From the NCBI RefSeq assembly GCF_001831495.1, contig NZ_CP017689.1:3797671-3861670 (forward strand): a DNA stretch of 64,000 nt. Direction: 5' to 3'. This stretch comes from Thalassotalea crassostreae. GTDB lineage: Bacteria; Pseudomonadota; Gammaproteobacteria; Enterobacterales; Alteromonadaceae. The translations under genes and the position numbers were made by a program. The notes below the pieces were generated by a model, which was given only the letters and a program-made list of their open reading frames with translations, made no database searches and was not told where the DNA came from. How positions within the stretch are numbered: position 1 is the first letter of the stretch; the number at the start of each line of letters is the position of its first letter. Below are positions 23,497 to 31,684 of the stretch, one piece after another.

Positions 23497-23739
23497 TAAT
23501 TTTGTCCTTAATTATTTATTCTGAGGTTAGGCATATCTCACGTAGCGGTGTGCGATAGCGTGTCCATTCACGAACTAGCGATTCTGCCTAGTCTTTCGCC
23601 GTTAGTTAAAATCCGCCAAAATCTCAAGGAAATCTTGGAGTAGGTCAATAATATCTAGATAAATATTAACTGAAATATTTTTAGTTACAGAGAAATATTC
23701 ATCACCAGAATATTCTTACAGTCTGTCAAGGTCAAGAGC

Positions 23740-23840
23740 GTATAACGCCAAGCTAAGTGGCTATTAATAATGGCGCTGCTTTTGCGTTGTTTGCAAAAAC
23801 TGTGACAGTGTTAATTGTCCAATTGAGCGCCTTGTTATAT
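23740..23840 (-). repeat. attC site G
   Basis: GTATAACGCC to GCGCCTTGTTATAT, with TGCGTTGTTTGCAAAAACTG in the centre as in site L. The 243 bp between it and the lipoprotein start (23497-23739) hold no ORF that I can support. Confidence 0.9.
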
Positions 23841-24062
23841 TTAAATTTTTGATTTTTTAGGGCGTATTATCCCTAGCAAAGTAATAAAACCACCAATACC
23901 ACTACTTACAAAAAATGGAACGGTGTTTATGTCGATACTACCGGCATAGCCAGACGCTAAAACAGACATCATAGAGCTTACCTGAATGGTGTACCCTAAT
24001 GTCGCGGCGATAACGATTAATGCTCCTGCGACAATTAGTGAAATATTAATTTTATAATCCAT
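23841..24062 (-). CDS. Small cassette membrane protein
   Basis: 73 residues with two hydrophobic helices (ISLIVAGALIVIAATLGYTI and VPFFVSSGIGGFITLLGIIR) and a basic tail PKKSKI. The stop codon directly abuts the R'' box of attC G. No family is recognised. Confidence 0.65.
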   Translation of the reverse strand: MDYKINISLIVAGALIVIAATLGYTIQVSSMMSVLASGYAGSIDINTVPFFVSSGIGGFITLLGIIRPKKSKI

Positions 24063-24081
24063 TTCCGATTTACGCCTTTAA

Positions 24082-24175
24082 ATATAACGCCTCATTAAGA
24101 GGCAAATTTAACTTGGTTAAAATCTCGAACGCAGTGACAAAAACCAAGTTAAATTTGTCCTGCTTGAATGACTTG
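24082..24175 (-). repeat. attC site F, interrupted by IS copy 2
   Basis: ATATAACGCC to GCTTGAATGACTTG, then IS copy 2. The last bases (GTTATAT, 25752-25758) lie after the IS at the stop of the next cassette gene. Confidence 0.9.
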
Positions 24176-24252
24176 ATACTTATTGAGCCTTCTCCCCGAA
24201 GTCTAGCGATAAACTAGACTTCAAGGCGACCAAACCAAAAGGAGAACACTCA

Positions 24253-25296
24253 ATGAAATTCTATACTAATTCTCACCCTTTTTATTGTGGGATCGATCTT
24301 CATTCACGTATTTTGTACGTGTGCATTATTGATAATGAAGGAAAAACTGTTTTACATCAACAGATTAAAGCAGATAAGCAACAACTATTAAATTTACTAA
24401 AACCTTACATTGGCCATGTCGTTGTTGGTGTTGAATGTATGCATTGCTGGTATTGGGTTAGTGATTGGTGTGAAGAATATAGTATTGATTTTATTCTAGG
24501 CCATGCACTTTATATGAAAGCTATTCATGGTGGGAAAGCCAAAAACGACAAAATAGATTCTTATAAAATTGCCTGTTTAATGCGTGGCGGTAACTTCCCT
24601 CTTGCTTACGTTTACCCTTCAAGAATGCGTGCAACTCGCGACTTACTCAGACGACGAACTCATGTTGTTAGGCACGGTGCTGATTTAAAAGCACATGTCG
24701 TTAATACCGACAGCCAATATAATTTACCGTCTCAAGCACTCAATCTGAAAAATATATCAGCCAGAGAAGGCTTAAAACACCATTACGAGGACCCTGTTAT
24801 TCAGCGAACCATCGAGCTGGATATGGTGTTACTTGATTGCTATGCAAAAGAGTTAAAGAAAGTAGAATGGTTTATCGAAAAACAAGCGAAAGAGCACCAC
24901 GGTTGTTATTTATCATTAATACGCACCTTTCCTGGTATCGGACAAATTCTTGGGTTAACCATTCTTTATGAAATTGGTGAGATTTGCCGATTTGAATCCG
25001 TTCAAAACTTTGCCTCTTATAGTCGACTCGTAAAGTGTAAAGCCGAGTCAGCAGGTAAAATTTATGGTACTAGCGGCAATAAGATTGGAAATGGCTATCT
25101 AAAGTGGGCATTTAGCGAAGCCGCGGTTCTGTATCTGCGCGGTAACGATAGAGCGAAAAACCATCTAAGCAAACTGCAAAAACGCATGAGCAAAGGCAAA
25201 GCACTCTCTGCGTTAGCGCATAAAATAGGTCGTTGTGTGTATTACATGCTGAAAAACAAAACGGTATTTGATGAAGATAAATTTTTAAAAGGTTAA
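24253..25296 (+). CDS. IS110/IS1111 DEDD transposase, copy 2
   Basis: A 347-residue product identical to that of copy 1, with Asp15, Glu61, Asp99 and Asp102 all present. It is intact. Confidence 0.97.
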   Translation: MKFYTNSHPFYCGIDLHSRILYVCIIDNEGKTVLHQQIKADKQQLLNLLKPYIGHVVVGVECMHCWYWVSDWCEEYSIDFILGHALYMKAIHGGKAKNDKIDSYKIACLMRGGNFPLAYVYPSRMRATRDLLRRRTHVVRHGADLKAHVVNTDSQYNLPSQALNLKNISAREGLKHHYEDPVIQRTIELDMVLLDCYAKELKKVEWFIEKQAKEHHGCYLSLIRTFPGIGQILGLTILYEIGEICRFESVQNFASYSRLVKCKAESAGKIYGTSGNKIGNGYLKWAFSEAAVLYLRGNDRAKNHLSKLQKRMSKGKALSALAHKIGRCVYYMLKNKTVFDEDKFLKG

Positions 25297-25302
25297 GTCG
25301 CA

Positions 25303-25429
25303 CAATGGCGTGAGCCTAAAGCCTAACTCGCTGGTTAAGAGCATGAACTATCATCGTCGTTTAATCACTATTTGATGATGATTATGCCAAGTTGTCCAAG
25401 CCCATATTGCTTGATTAGACACGCCATTG
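25303..25429 (+). ncRNA. Candidate bridge RNA core of IS copy 2
   Basis: The same 10-bp closing inverted repeat and inner hairpins as in copy 1, in the same place 6 bp beyond the transposase stop. It is structure-based inference only. Confidence 0.42.
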
Positions 25430-25575
25430 GTGCGCATACAAACAATAAGCAAAATCGTTTACACCTTAGCTAAGCCTGAAACTAACTGAACGTTTGAATC
25501 ACTTTGCTTGAATAGTGCTAGTCAAAGGTTAACCGAAGAATGTCTAGTGCCCCTATTTTCACCAAGGAGGATGGA

Positions 25576-25683
25576 ATGATAGGCAGTGATGAGATCACAT
25601 TAAGAGAGCCTCAATATGTGTTTGCAGTAAACGATGATTTAATTGCAAAGCGACAGAACGAAGCAGACGTTTTTGCTAATTGA
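25576..25683 (+). CDS. 35-residue ORF in IS copy 2
   Basis: Identical to the copy 1 small ORF, including the AAGGAGG site. Confidence 0.38.
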   Translation: MIGSDEITLREPQYVFAVNDDLIAKRQNEADVFAN

Positions 25684-25752
25684 TATAAGAGGTGGCTGCT
25701 ACGCAACCACAGAATTTCTAGTGCTTATTTGACAGGAAAAGGCTCATATGTG

Positions 25753-25986
25753 TTATATTTTACTTTTACCTTTACTAAATGAGTACCTCTGAAGCTTTGT
25801 TAGCAAACGTTCAATAGTTGTAAAACACATACCCCAAATCAGTATAGAGTAAATAGAAAAAGTATCGATATTTCGGATACTTATTTTACTTGTATCGTAA
25901 CCCGCAAGAATGAATAGCTCACCAGTAATAACTACAGCTAAAATAAACTTAATAAAGCTACAAATAAAAGAATTCACATTATTCAT
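25753..25986 (-). CDS. Small cassette membrane protein
   Basis: 77 residues with two hydrophobic segments (FIKFILAVVITGELFILAGY and IYSILIWGMCFTTIERLL) and a basic C terminus. Its stop codon lies in the R'' remnant of attC F, directly against IS copy 2, so insertion left the coding region intact. It belongs to no recognised family. Confidence 0.65.
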   Translation of the reverse strand: MNNVNSFICSFIKFILAVVITGELFILAGYDTSKISIRNIDTFSIYSILIWGMCFTTIERLLTKLQRYSFSKGKSKI

Positions 25987-26009
25987 TTTGACTCATCGAT
26001 CTTGGTAAA

Positions 26010-26111
26010 ATATAACGCCCACATAAGGGGCGCAAAATACTTGGCTAAAATTAGTGAGGAACGAACGCCAGCCAAGTGTTTTGCGTCCATTCCTTAATGT
26101 TCTTGTTATGC
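26010..26111 (-). repeat. attC site E
   Basis: ATATAACGCC to TTCTTGTTATGC. CAAAATACTTGGCTAAAATT and GCCAAGTGTTTTG form the stem. Confidence 0.92.
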
Positions 26112-26393
26112 TGTAATTTGCATATTATTTAATTTACTTTTATTAGCGATATAAAAGCAAGCCATTGATAGAAAGAACATAAAAAGGCTGTTTGTGGATG
26201 TAAAAGCTCCAAAAAATATAGCACTCGCGGCAAAAGTTATAGAGTAAACATAATAGCTTTTAGTTTTAATTTTATGATTACAATATGGGCATGTAATATC
26301 TTTTGAAAATATACTTTTAAGTGCATCAAAAAATGATATTTCGTTAACACATGCACTACACTGGGACTTCACTATGATTCTTCCTTGCTGCAT
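26106..26393 (-). CDS. Cassette zinc-ribbon membrane protein
   Basis: Up to 95 residues. Cys pairs SQCSACVN and ITCPYCNHK make a zinc ribbon, followed by two hydrophobic helices (VYSITFAASAIFFGAF and SLFMFFLSMACFYIAN). The ATG at 26393 lies inside the R' box of attC D. A GTG at 26372 with AAGGA upstream is an equally good start and would give an 88-residue product. It resembles the zinc-ribbon protein at 14.8 kb in design only. Confidence 0.65.
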   Translation of the reverse strand: MQQGRIIVKSQCSACVNEISFFDALKSIFSKDITCPYCNHKIKTKSYYVYSITFAASAIFFGAFTSTNSLFMFFLSMACFYIANKSKLNNMQITA

Positions 26394-26484
26394 AACGCCT
26401 CTTTAAGAGGCAAATAATATGTTGGCTAAAATAAGCGACGCAGGAGCAAAAGCCAACTATTATTTGTCCTGCTTTAATGACTTG
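26390..26484 (-). repeat. attC site D, interrupted by IS copy 3
   Basis: GCATAACGCC to GCTTTAATGACTTG, then IS copy 3. The last bases GTTAGGT (28061-28067) lie beyond it. This is a different attC subtype from O and F but has the same TAATGACTTG target end. Confidence 0.9.
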
Positions 26485-26561
26485 ATACTTATTGAGCCTT
26501 CTCCCCGAAGTCTAGCGATAAACTAGACTTCAAGGCGACCAAACCAAAAGGAGAACACTCA

Positions 26562-27605
26562 ATGAAATTCTATACTAATTCTCACCCTTTTTATTGTGGG
26601 ATCGATCTTCATTCACGTATTTTGTACGTGTGCATTATTGATAATGAAGGAAAAACTGTTTTACATCAACAGATTAAAGCAGATAAGCAACAACTATTAA
26701 ATTTACTAAAACCTTACATTGGCCATGTCGTTGTTGGTGTTGAATGTATGCATTGCTGGTATTGGGTTAGTGATTGGTGTGAAGAATATAGTATTGATTT
26801 TATTCTAGGCCATGCACTTTATATGAAAGCTATTCATGGTGGGAAAGCCAAAAACGACAAAATAGATTCTTATAAAATTGCCTGTTTAATGCGTGGCGGT
26901 AACTTCCCTCTTGCTTACGTTTACCCTTCAAGAATGCGTGCAACTCGCGACTTACTCAGACGACGAACTCATGTTGTTAGGCACGGTGCTGATTTAAAAG
27001 CACATGTCGTTAATACCGACAGCCAATATAATTTACCGTCTCAAGCACTCAATCTGAAAAATATATCAGCCAGAGAAGGCTTAAAACACCATTACGAGGA
27101 CCCTGTTATTCAGCGAACCATCGAGCTGGATATGGTGTTACTTGATTGCTATGCAAAAGAGTTAAAGAAAGTAGAATGGTTTATCGAAAAACAAGCGAAA
27201 GAGCACCACGGTTGTTATTTATCATTAATACGCACCTTTCCTGGTATCGGACAAATTCTTGGGTTAACCATTCTTTATGAAATTGGTGAGATTTGCCGAT
27301 TTGAATCCGTTCAAAACTTTGCCTCTTATAGTCGACTCGTAAAGTGTAAAGCCGAGTCAGCAGGTAAAATTTATGGTACTAGCGGCAATAAGATTGGAAA
27401 TGGCTATCTAAAGTGGGCATTTAGCGAAGCCGCGGTTCTGTATCTGCGCGGTAACGATAGAGCGAAAAACCATCTAAGCAAACTGCAAAAACGCATGAGC
27501 AAAGGCAAAGCACTCTCTGCGTTAGCGCATAAAATAGGTCGTTGTGTGTATTACATGCTGAAAAACAAAACGGTATTTGATGAAGATAAATTTTTAAAAG
27601 GTTAA
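26562..27605 (+). CDS. IS110/IS1111 DEDD transposase, copy 3
   Basis: A 347-residue product identical to the other two, with an intact DEDD domain. Confidence 0.97.
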   Translation: MKFYTNSHPFYCGIDLHSRILYVCIIDNEGKTVLHQQIKADKQQLLNLLKPYIGHVVVGVECMHCWYWVSDWCEEYSIDFILGHALYMKAIHGGKAKNDKIDSYKIACLMRGGNFPLAYVYPSRMRATRDLLRRRTHVVRHGADLKAHVVNTDSQYNLPSQALNLKNISAREGLKHHYEDPVIQRTIELDMVLLDCYAKELKKVEWFIEKQAKEHHGCYLSLIRTFPGIGQILGLTILYEIGEICRFESVQNFASYSRLVKCKAESAGKIYGTSGNKIGNGYLKWAFSEAAVLYLRGNDRAKNHLSKLQKRMSKGKALSALAHKIGRCVYYMLKNKTVFDEDKFLKG

Positions 27606-27611
27606 GTCGCA

Positions 27612-27738
27612 CAATGGCGTGAGCCTAAAGCCTAACTCGCTGGTTAAGAGCATGAACTATCATCGTCGTTTAATCACTATTTGATGATGATTATGCCAAG
27701 TTGTCCAAGCCCATATTGCTTGATTAGACACGCCATTG
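27612..27738 (+). ncRNA. Candidate bridge RNA core of IS copy 3
   Basis: Same closing repeat and hairpins as in copies 1 and 2. Inferred. Confidence 0.42.
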
Positions 27739-27884
27739 GTGCGCATACAAACAATAAGCAAAATCGTTTACACCTTAGCTAAGCCTGAAACTAACTGAAC
27801 GTTTGAATCACTTTGCTTGAATAGTGCTAGTCAAAGGTTAACCGAAGAATGTCTAGTGCCCCTATTTTCACCAAGGAGGATGGA

Positions 27885-27992
27885 ATGATAGGCAGTGATG
27901 AGATCACATTAAGAGAGCCTCAATATGTGTTTGCAGTAAACGATGATTTAATTGCAAAGCGACAGAACGAAGCAGACGTTTTTGCTAATTGA
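27885..27992 (+). CDS. 35-residue ORF in IS copy 3
   Basis: Identical to the ORF in copies 1 and 2. Confidence 0.38.
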   Translation: MIGSDEITLREPQYVFAVNDDLIAKRQNEADVFAN

Positions 27993-28068
27993 TATAAGAG
28001 GTGGCTGCTACGCAACCACAGAATTTCTAGTGCTTATTTGACAGGAAAAGGCTCATATGTGTTAGGTT

Positions 28069-28734
28069 TTATCGCATCCGGTGTTTTGTTAGTTCTTCTC
28101 CTGTGCAAATTTCATAAAATTTGCTCATAGTTGTATAAATTGGTGGTAATTCATCTAAAGCATAATCAGCAAACCCATCGGTATAATGATCACCTAACTG
28201 AGTTTCATGTATAAAGTCATATGCCCCATTTCTTAGGTGCTTTAGGTCCGCTATTGATTTACTATACGAAATGGCTTTCTCGTAAAAAACTTTATCTAGT
28301 TCGGCTATATCAATTATGAGCTTATTAAATATTTTTTCTGTCACCGGAGGGAGACTTCCACCACCGAAGCTGCCATCTATGTGAATAAATTCAAACCGTT
28401 CAACTCCAGAGGTAGATGTTGATATTTTGTAATCAGTCGTTCGAGGGAACTCTTTTACTTTATTTACAAGAGTCTCAATTTGTATCCATGCCCAATAATT
28501 AATCTCAATTTCTTCAGAAATAATTGCTTTTAGAGCTTTAACCTTTCTGCTTCTAGCTTTTGATTTTCTATAAGCCTCAAGAAATTCCTTAATTAGAAAA
28601 ATACTGATTGCAACAGAAGCACCAATAGATACTGGGTTTATATCACCAGAAAGCATTTTATTTACTCCTTGAGTAAAAGCATGTGACTTTGATACTTCAA
28701 ATACAAAAAATAATAATAAATAAGCTAAAGCCAA
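28069..28734 (-). CDS. Hypothetical cassette protein, start uncertain
   Basis: 221 residues from a TTG at 28734, which has no Shine-Dalgarno sequence. The frame stays open to the R' box of attC C and encodes a convincing longer N terminus (KLIKSLLPEILGTIFSVFIL). AAAAGG lies near ATT/ATC codons at 28794-28803, so a non-standard start is likely. There are two N-terminal hydrophobic segments. A charged coil follows (YRKSKARSRKVKALKAIISE) and then a soluble alpha-helical domain. No family is recognised. The stop is 1 bp from the R'' remnant beside IS copy 3. Confidence 0.65.
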   Translation of the reverse strand: MALAYLLLFFVFEVSKSHAFTQGVNKMLSGDINPVSIGASVAISIFLIKEFLEAYRKSKARSRKVKALKAIISEEIEINYWAWIQIETLVNKVKEFPRTTDYKISTSTSGVERFEFIHIDGSFGGGSLPPVTEKIFNKLIIDIAELDKVFYEKAISYSKSIADLKHLRNGAYDFIHETQLGDHYTDGFADYALDELPPIYTTMSKFYEICTGEELTKHRMR

Positions 28735-28817
28735 AATAAAAACAGAAAAAATAGTCCCTAAAATCTCAGGTAATAAACTTTTAATTAATTTGATGATGAC
28801 AATGAACCTTTTGAAAA

Positions 28818-28919
28818 ACCTAACGCCCCATTAAGGGGCTGATAAATGTTTGGCTAAACTGTGTAGCGAAGCGAAACCGAGCCAAACTTTAGCAGTCCCG
28901 CTTGAATGGCTTGTTAAGT
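28818..28919 (-). repeat. attC site C
   Basis: ACCTAACGCC to GGCTTGTTAAGT. TTTGGCTAAACT and CCGAGCCAAACTTTAG form the stem, as in site Q. Apart from the R' box it appears identical to site B. Confidence 0.95.
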
Positions 28920-29168
28920 TACTTTATTTTTTAGTGCTCTAATCTTCAATGCATTTTTAGTGCCGAACCATAGTTCAAGCACAATACCAATAATGCCTAT
29001 TACAAATACATAGAGCGAGTTACTATCTACCTCTAGAAATGGAAAAATAGCGTCCCCATTGAGAAACGACATACCACCAAAGATCAAAGCAAGTATAAAA
29101 GGAAAGCCTATAAAACCGATCAAGCTTTGCATGCGCATATGTTTTTTGATTTCGTTATTGAGATCCAT
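28914..29168 (-). CDS. Small cassette membrane protein, duplicate 1
   Basis: 84 residues with two hydrophobic helices (SLIGFIGFPFILALIFGGMS and SLYVFVIGIIGIVLELWFG). It differs from the neighbouring copy in one residue, Ile here and Thr there (GI/TVLELW). No family is recognised. The stop lies in the R'' box of site C. The ATG follows AGGAAATGTTC. Confidence 0.75.
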   Translation of the reverse strand: MDLNNEIKKHMRMQSLIGFIGFPFILALIFGGMSFLNGDAIFPFLEVDSNSLYVFVIGIIGIVLELWFGTKNALKIRALKNKVT

Positions 29169-29189
29169 TCGTTGAACATTTCCTTAGTA

Positions 29190-29291
29190 ATTTAACGCCC
29201 CATTAAGGGGCTGATAAATGTTTGGCTAAACTGTGTAGCGAAGCGAAACCGAGCCAAACTTTAGCAGTCCCGCTTGAATGGCTTGTTAAGT
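29190..29291 (-). repeat. attC site B
   Basis: ATTTAACGCC to GGCTTGTTAAGT, identical by eye to site C outside the R' box. It lies exactly 372 bp from site C, marking the tandem cassette repeat. Confidence 0.95.
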
Positions 29292-29540
29292 TACTTTATT
29301 TTTTAGTGCTCTAATCTTCAATGCATTTTTAGTGCCGAACCATAGTTCAAGCACAGTACCAATAATGCCTATTACAAATACATAGAGCGAGTTACTATCT
29401 ACCTCTAGAAATGGAAAAATAGCGTCCCCATTGAGAAACGACATACCACCAAAGATCAAAGCAAGTATAAAAGGAAAGCCTATAAAACCGATCAAGCTTT
29501 GCATGCGCATATGTTTTTTGATTTCGTTATTGAGATCCAT
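29286..29540 (-). CDS. Small cassette membrane protein, duplicate 2
   Basis: 84 residues with the same helices and start signals as duplicate 1, differing by a single ATT to ACT codon change. Each repeat unit of gene plus attC is 372 bp (28818-29189 and 29190-29561). Confidence 0.75.
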   Translation of the reverse strand: MDLNNEIKKHMRMQSLIGFIGFPFILALIFGGMSFLNGDAIFPFLEVDSNSLYVFVIGIIGTVLELWFGTKNALKIRALKNKVT

Positions 29541-29561
29541 TCGTTGAACATTTCCTTAGTA

Positions 29562-29664
29562 ATTTAACGCCTAGCTAAGTAGGCTAATAATAATGGCGCG
29601 CGCATTTGCGCCTTTTGCAAAAGCCGTGACAATGTTAGTTGTCCACTTAAGCGCCTTGTTAGTA
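29562..29664 (-). repeat. attC site A, nearest to intI
   Basis: ATTTAACGCC to GCGCCTTGTTAGTA. TGGCGCGCGCATTTGCGCC and TTGCAAAAGCCGTGACA form the centre, the same subtype as G and L. It should end the first cassette, but no clear gene lies between it and attI. Confidence 0.88.
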
Positions 29665-30051
29665 TGAGTAACCACGCTTCCGCCAGTTTACTGGCCATAA
29701 ACTACTGGTAAACATACACTTATTGTTAATTTATTCACTCTACTGAAAAAGAAAACAAAAGGGAAATTATTGATAGGGTAAGCGCTGGATTGAAACAATC
29801 GATACTCGATAAAAAGCGCTTACTTTGAATTGAAAACTTTCCCTGTTTTTTACTTTTAAAGAAGAAACATACTAACAGTTTATTAAAACGATTTAGTCAT
29901 CATTTTTACGTGCCGCTAAATGTTTTGATTATTAAATTTATTTAGATAAGTTAACACTAATTCTTTTTAAAACAAACATCTAAAGTGTTTTGATGATTTG
30001 AGTTGGTTTGGTGTTGCTACATTTGGGTGTGCAAATGCAGGCTTGTTTTAA
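29665..30051. other. Non-coding stretch, candidate attI/first-cassette region
   Basis: 387 bp with no supportable ORF. On the minus strand GTTAGTATG (about 29867-29875) is the best GTTRRRY-like core and could be attI. CCAGTTTACTGG and CCATAAAC near 29690 form small inverted repeats. In related integrons attI lies on this side of intI, but I cannot fix its exact base. Confidence 0.4.
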
Positions 30052-30612
30052 TTAGTGTTGTTTTTTTATTATTTTTGCTGGGCTACCTGCGACTGTTGTA
30101 TTTTTTTCAACGTCTTTTGTTACAACGCTTCCTGCGCCTACGATGGCGTTTTCGCCAATGGTTACACCAGGTAAAATAATAGCGCCGCCGCCAATCCAAA
30201 CGTCTTTTTCTATGGTTATTGGTTTGGCTGATTCAAAAAACTTTCGTCTTGTTTCTGCATCTTGTGGGTGTATTGCGGTGTATATTTGTACCGCCGGCCC
30301 GATAAATACGTGGTCACCTATTGTTACTTTTGCGGCATCTAATACAACACAGTTGGTATTAAAGAACACTTGTTTACCAAGCGTAATGTTGGTTCCATAG
30401 TCACAATAAAATGGCGCTTCAATCCAAGTTTGGTAATTGGCGTTGAATAACTCTTTCAATAACTTTTTGTGCTGCTTATGGTCATTGGGTTGGCAGTCGT
30501 TAAATTGCTTAAGTATTAGCTTGCAGGCTTCTCTTTCTTGGAGCAGCTCCTTGTCTAACGGATTGTATTGTTGGCCGGCGAGCATTTTTTGTTTTTCAGT
30601 TAGGTCGGTCAT
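30052..30612 (-). CDS. maa: Maltose/galactoside O-acetyltransferase family (left-handed beta-helix)
   Basis: A 186-residue protein. MTDLTEKQKMLAGQQYNPLD and KLILKQFNDCQPNDHKQ give the Maa N terminus. The hexapeptide-repeat beta-helix follows, with CDYGTNITLGKQVFFNTNCV, IGDHVFIGPAVQIYTAIHPQ (catalytic His) and VWIGGGAIILPGVTIGENAI. Family enzymes acetylate maltose, glucose or related sugars with acetyl-CoA. It starts 55 bp from intI in the opposite direction. It may be a host gene at the integron edge or a very old first cassette. Confidence 0.85.
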   Translation of the reverse strand: MTDLTEKQKMLAGQQYNPLDKELLQEREACKLILKQFNDCQPNDHKQHKKLLKELFNANYQTWIEAPFYCDYGTNITLGKQVFFNTNCVVLDAAKVTIGDHVFIGPAVQIYTAIHPQDAETRRKFFESAKPITIEKDVWIGGGAIILPGVTIGENAIVGAGSVVTKDVEKNTTVAGSPAKIIKKQH

Positions 30613-30667
30613 TTTTAATCTATACTTATTTTGATTAAGCGTTAACTATTGAAAAGGAATTCAATGT

Positions 30668-31633
30668 ATGAAATCAAGATTCTTATTAGAAGTAAAGCAA
30701 TACATGTGGTCGCGTCGTTATGCAAAACGCACAATTGAGGCATATCTGTATTGGATTAAAGCATTTATTAACTTTAACCATAAAACCCATCCAAAACATC
30801 TGCACGATAACGAAGTAGAACTATTTTTAAGTTACTTGGCCAATCAACGTCACGTTGCGCCGCGCACGCAAGCTTTGGCATTGAATGCGTTAGTGTTGTT
30901 GTATCGCGATATTCTGTTAAAGCCTTTAAGCTTGTCGTTAAACTTCAATAAAAGTAGTGCTCCAACAAAGCTGCCAGTGGTGTTAACTAAAGAGGAGATA
31001 AAGCTATTTTTCTCATTATTGCCGGTAAGGTGGGTACTGCCATGTCAGTTAATGTATGGCAGTGGCTTAAGGTTAATGGAAGTTATGCGACTGCGTATTC
31101 AAGATATAGATTTTGATTATATCAGCTTACAGGTGTGGCAAGGCAAAGGCGGTAAAAATAGGCGTGTCACCTTAGCTAAAGAGTTATTGCAGCCACTTAA
31201 AACCCAAATTGGATACGCTACCGAGTTTGTTAAACAAGACCTTAAAAATTCTGAATATGCCGGCGTCTGGTTGCCTTATGCTTTAGCTAAGAAATATCCG
31301 AAAGCGCCAAAGCAAATTGGTTGGCATTATTTATTCCCTTCCGGCCGGTTAAGCGCAGATCCAGATAACGATTTATTGAGGCGCCACCATATCGATCATA
31401 CTGGATTGCAAAAAGCGGTGCGACATACTGCTCAAAAAGCAGGTATAAAAAAGCGTGTAACATGCCATACCTTACGGCACTCTTTTGCTACTCATCTATT
31501 GCAGCGTGGTGCAGATATACGAACGGTGCAAGAGCAGCTTGGTCATATTGATGTCCGTACCACTCAAATTTATACCCATGTGATTGAACGTGGAGCCAGT
31601 GGCGTACTTAGTCCATTATCTGATTTACTTTGA
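30668..31633 (+). CDS. intI: Integron integrase IntI
   Basis: A 321-residue tyrosine recombinase closely resembling Vibrio IntIA from the first residues ([20 protein letters not shown]). The catalytic residues are Arg135 ([13 protein letters not shown]), His267 and Arg270 (CHTLRHSF), His293 (LGH) and Tyr302 (TTQIYTHV). The extra integron-specific segment is present ([20 protein letters not shown] before HYLFPS). It appears intact and should excise and insert the cassettes to its left. AAGGA precedes the ATG. No LexA box is visible in the short upstream gap. Confidence 0.97.
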   Translation: MKSRFLLEVKQYMWSRRYAKRTIEAYLYWIKAFINFNHKTHPKHLHDNEVELFLSYLANQRHVAPRTQALALNALVLLYRDILLKPLSLSLNFNKSSAPTKLPVVLTKEEIKLFFSLLPVRWVLPCQLMYGSGLRLMEVMRLRIQDIDFDYISLQVWQGKGGKNRRVTLAKELLQPLKTQIGYATEFVKQDLKNSEYAGVWLPYALAKKYPKAPKQIGWHYLFPSGRLSADPDNDLLRRHHIDHTGLQKAVRHTAQKAGIKKRVTCHTLRHSFATHLLQRGADIRTVQEQLGHIDVRTTQIYTHVIERGASGVLSPLSDLL

Positions 31634-31644
31634 TATATCTTTAC

Positions 31645-31678
31645 TCCCCTTATTCATAAAGTGTATATAACAAGGGGA
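31645..31678. terminator. Possible bidirectional terminator between intI and the FadL gene
   Basis: TCCCCTT and AAGGGGA form a 7-bp stem with a 20-nt loop, followed by a T-rich TTTATTTTA. It lies between convergent genes. The long loop makes it weak. Confidence 0.45.
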
Positions 31679-31684
31679 TTTATT

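Larger units (their letters stand above)
24176..25752 (+). mobile_element. IS1111-group element, copy 2
   Basis: It has the same 1577-bp length, ends and orientation as copy 1 and is inserted at the same attC position in site F. Comparison by eye shows no differences, so transposition was recent. Confidence 0.93.
26485..28061 (+). mobile_element. IS1111-group element, copy 3
   Basis: 1577 bp, same ends and orientation, inserted at the same position in attC D. The flank differs from the other two (TTTAATGACTTG and TTAGGT). This comparison helps place the IS ends. Confidence 0.93.

Noticed and set aside
15527..29664. Many similar ~100-bp repeats that could suggest CRISPR
   Set aside because: The repeats are attC sites with R'/R'' boxes separated by whole genes, not short spacers, and no cas genes are present.
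30641..30646. GTTAAC just upstream of intI as attI core
   Set aside because: It does not fit GTTRRRY on either strand, and the 55-bp gap is too small for a normal attI plus promoter.
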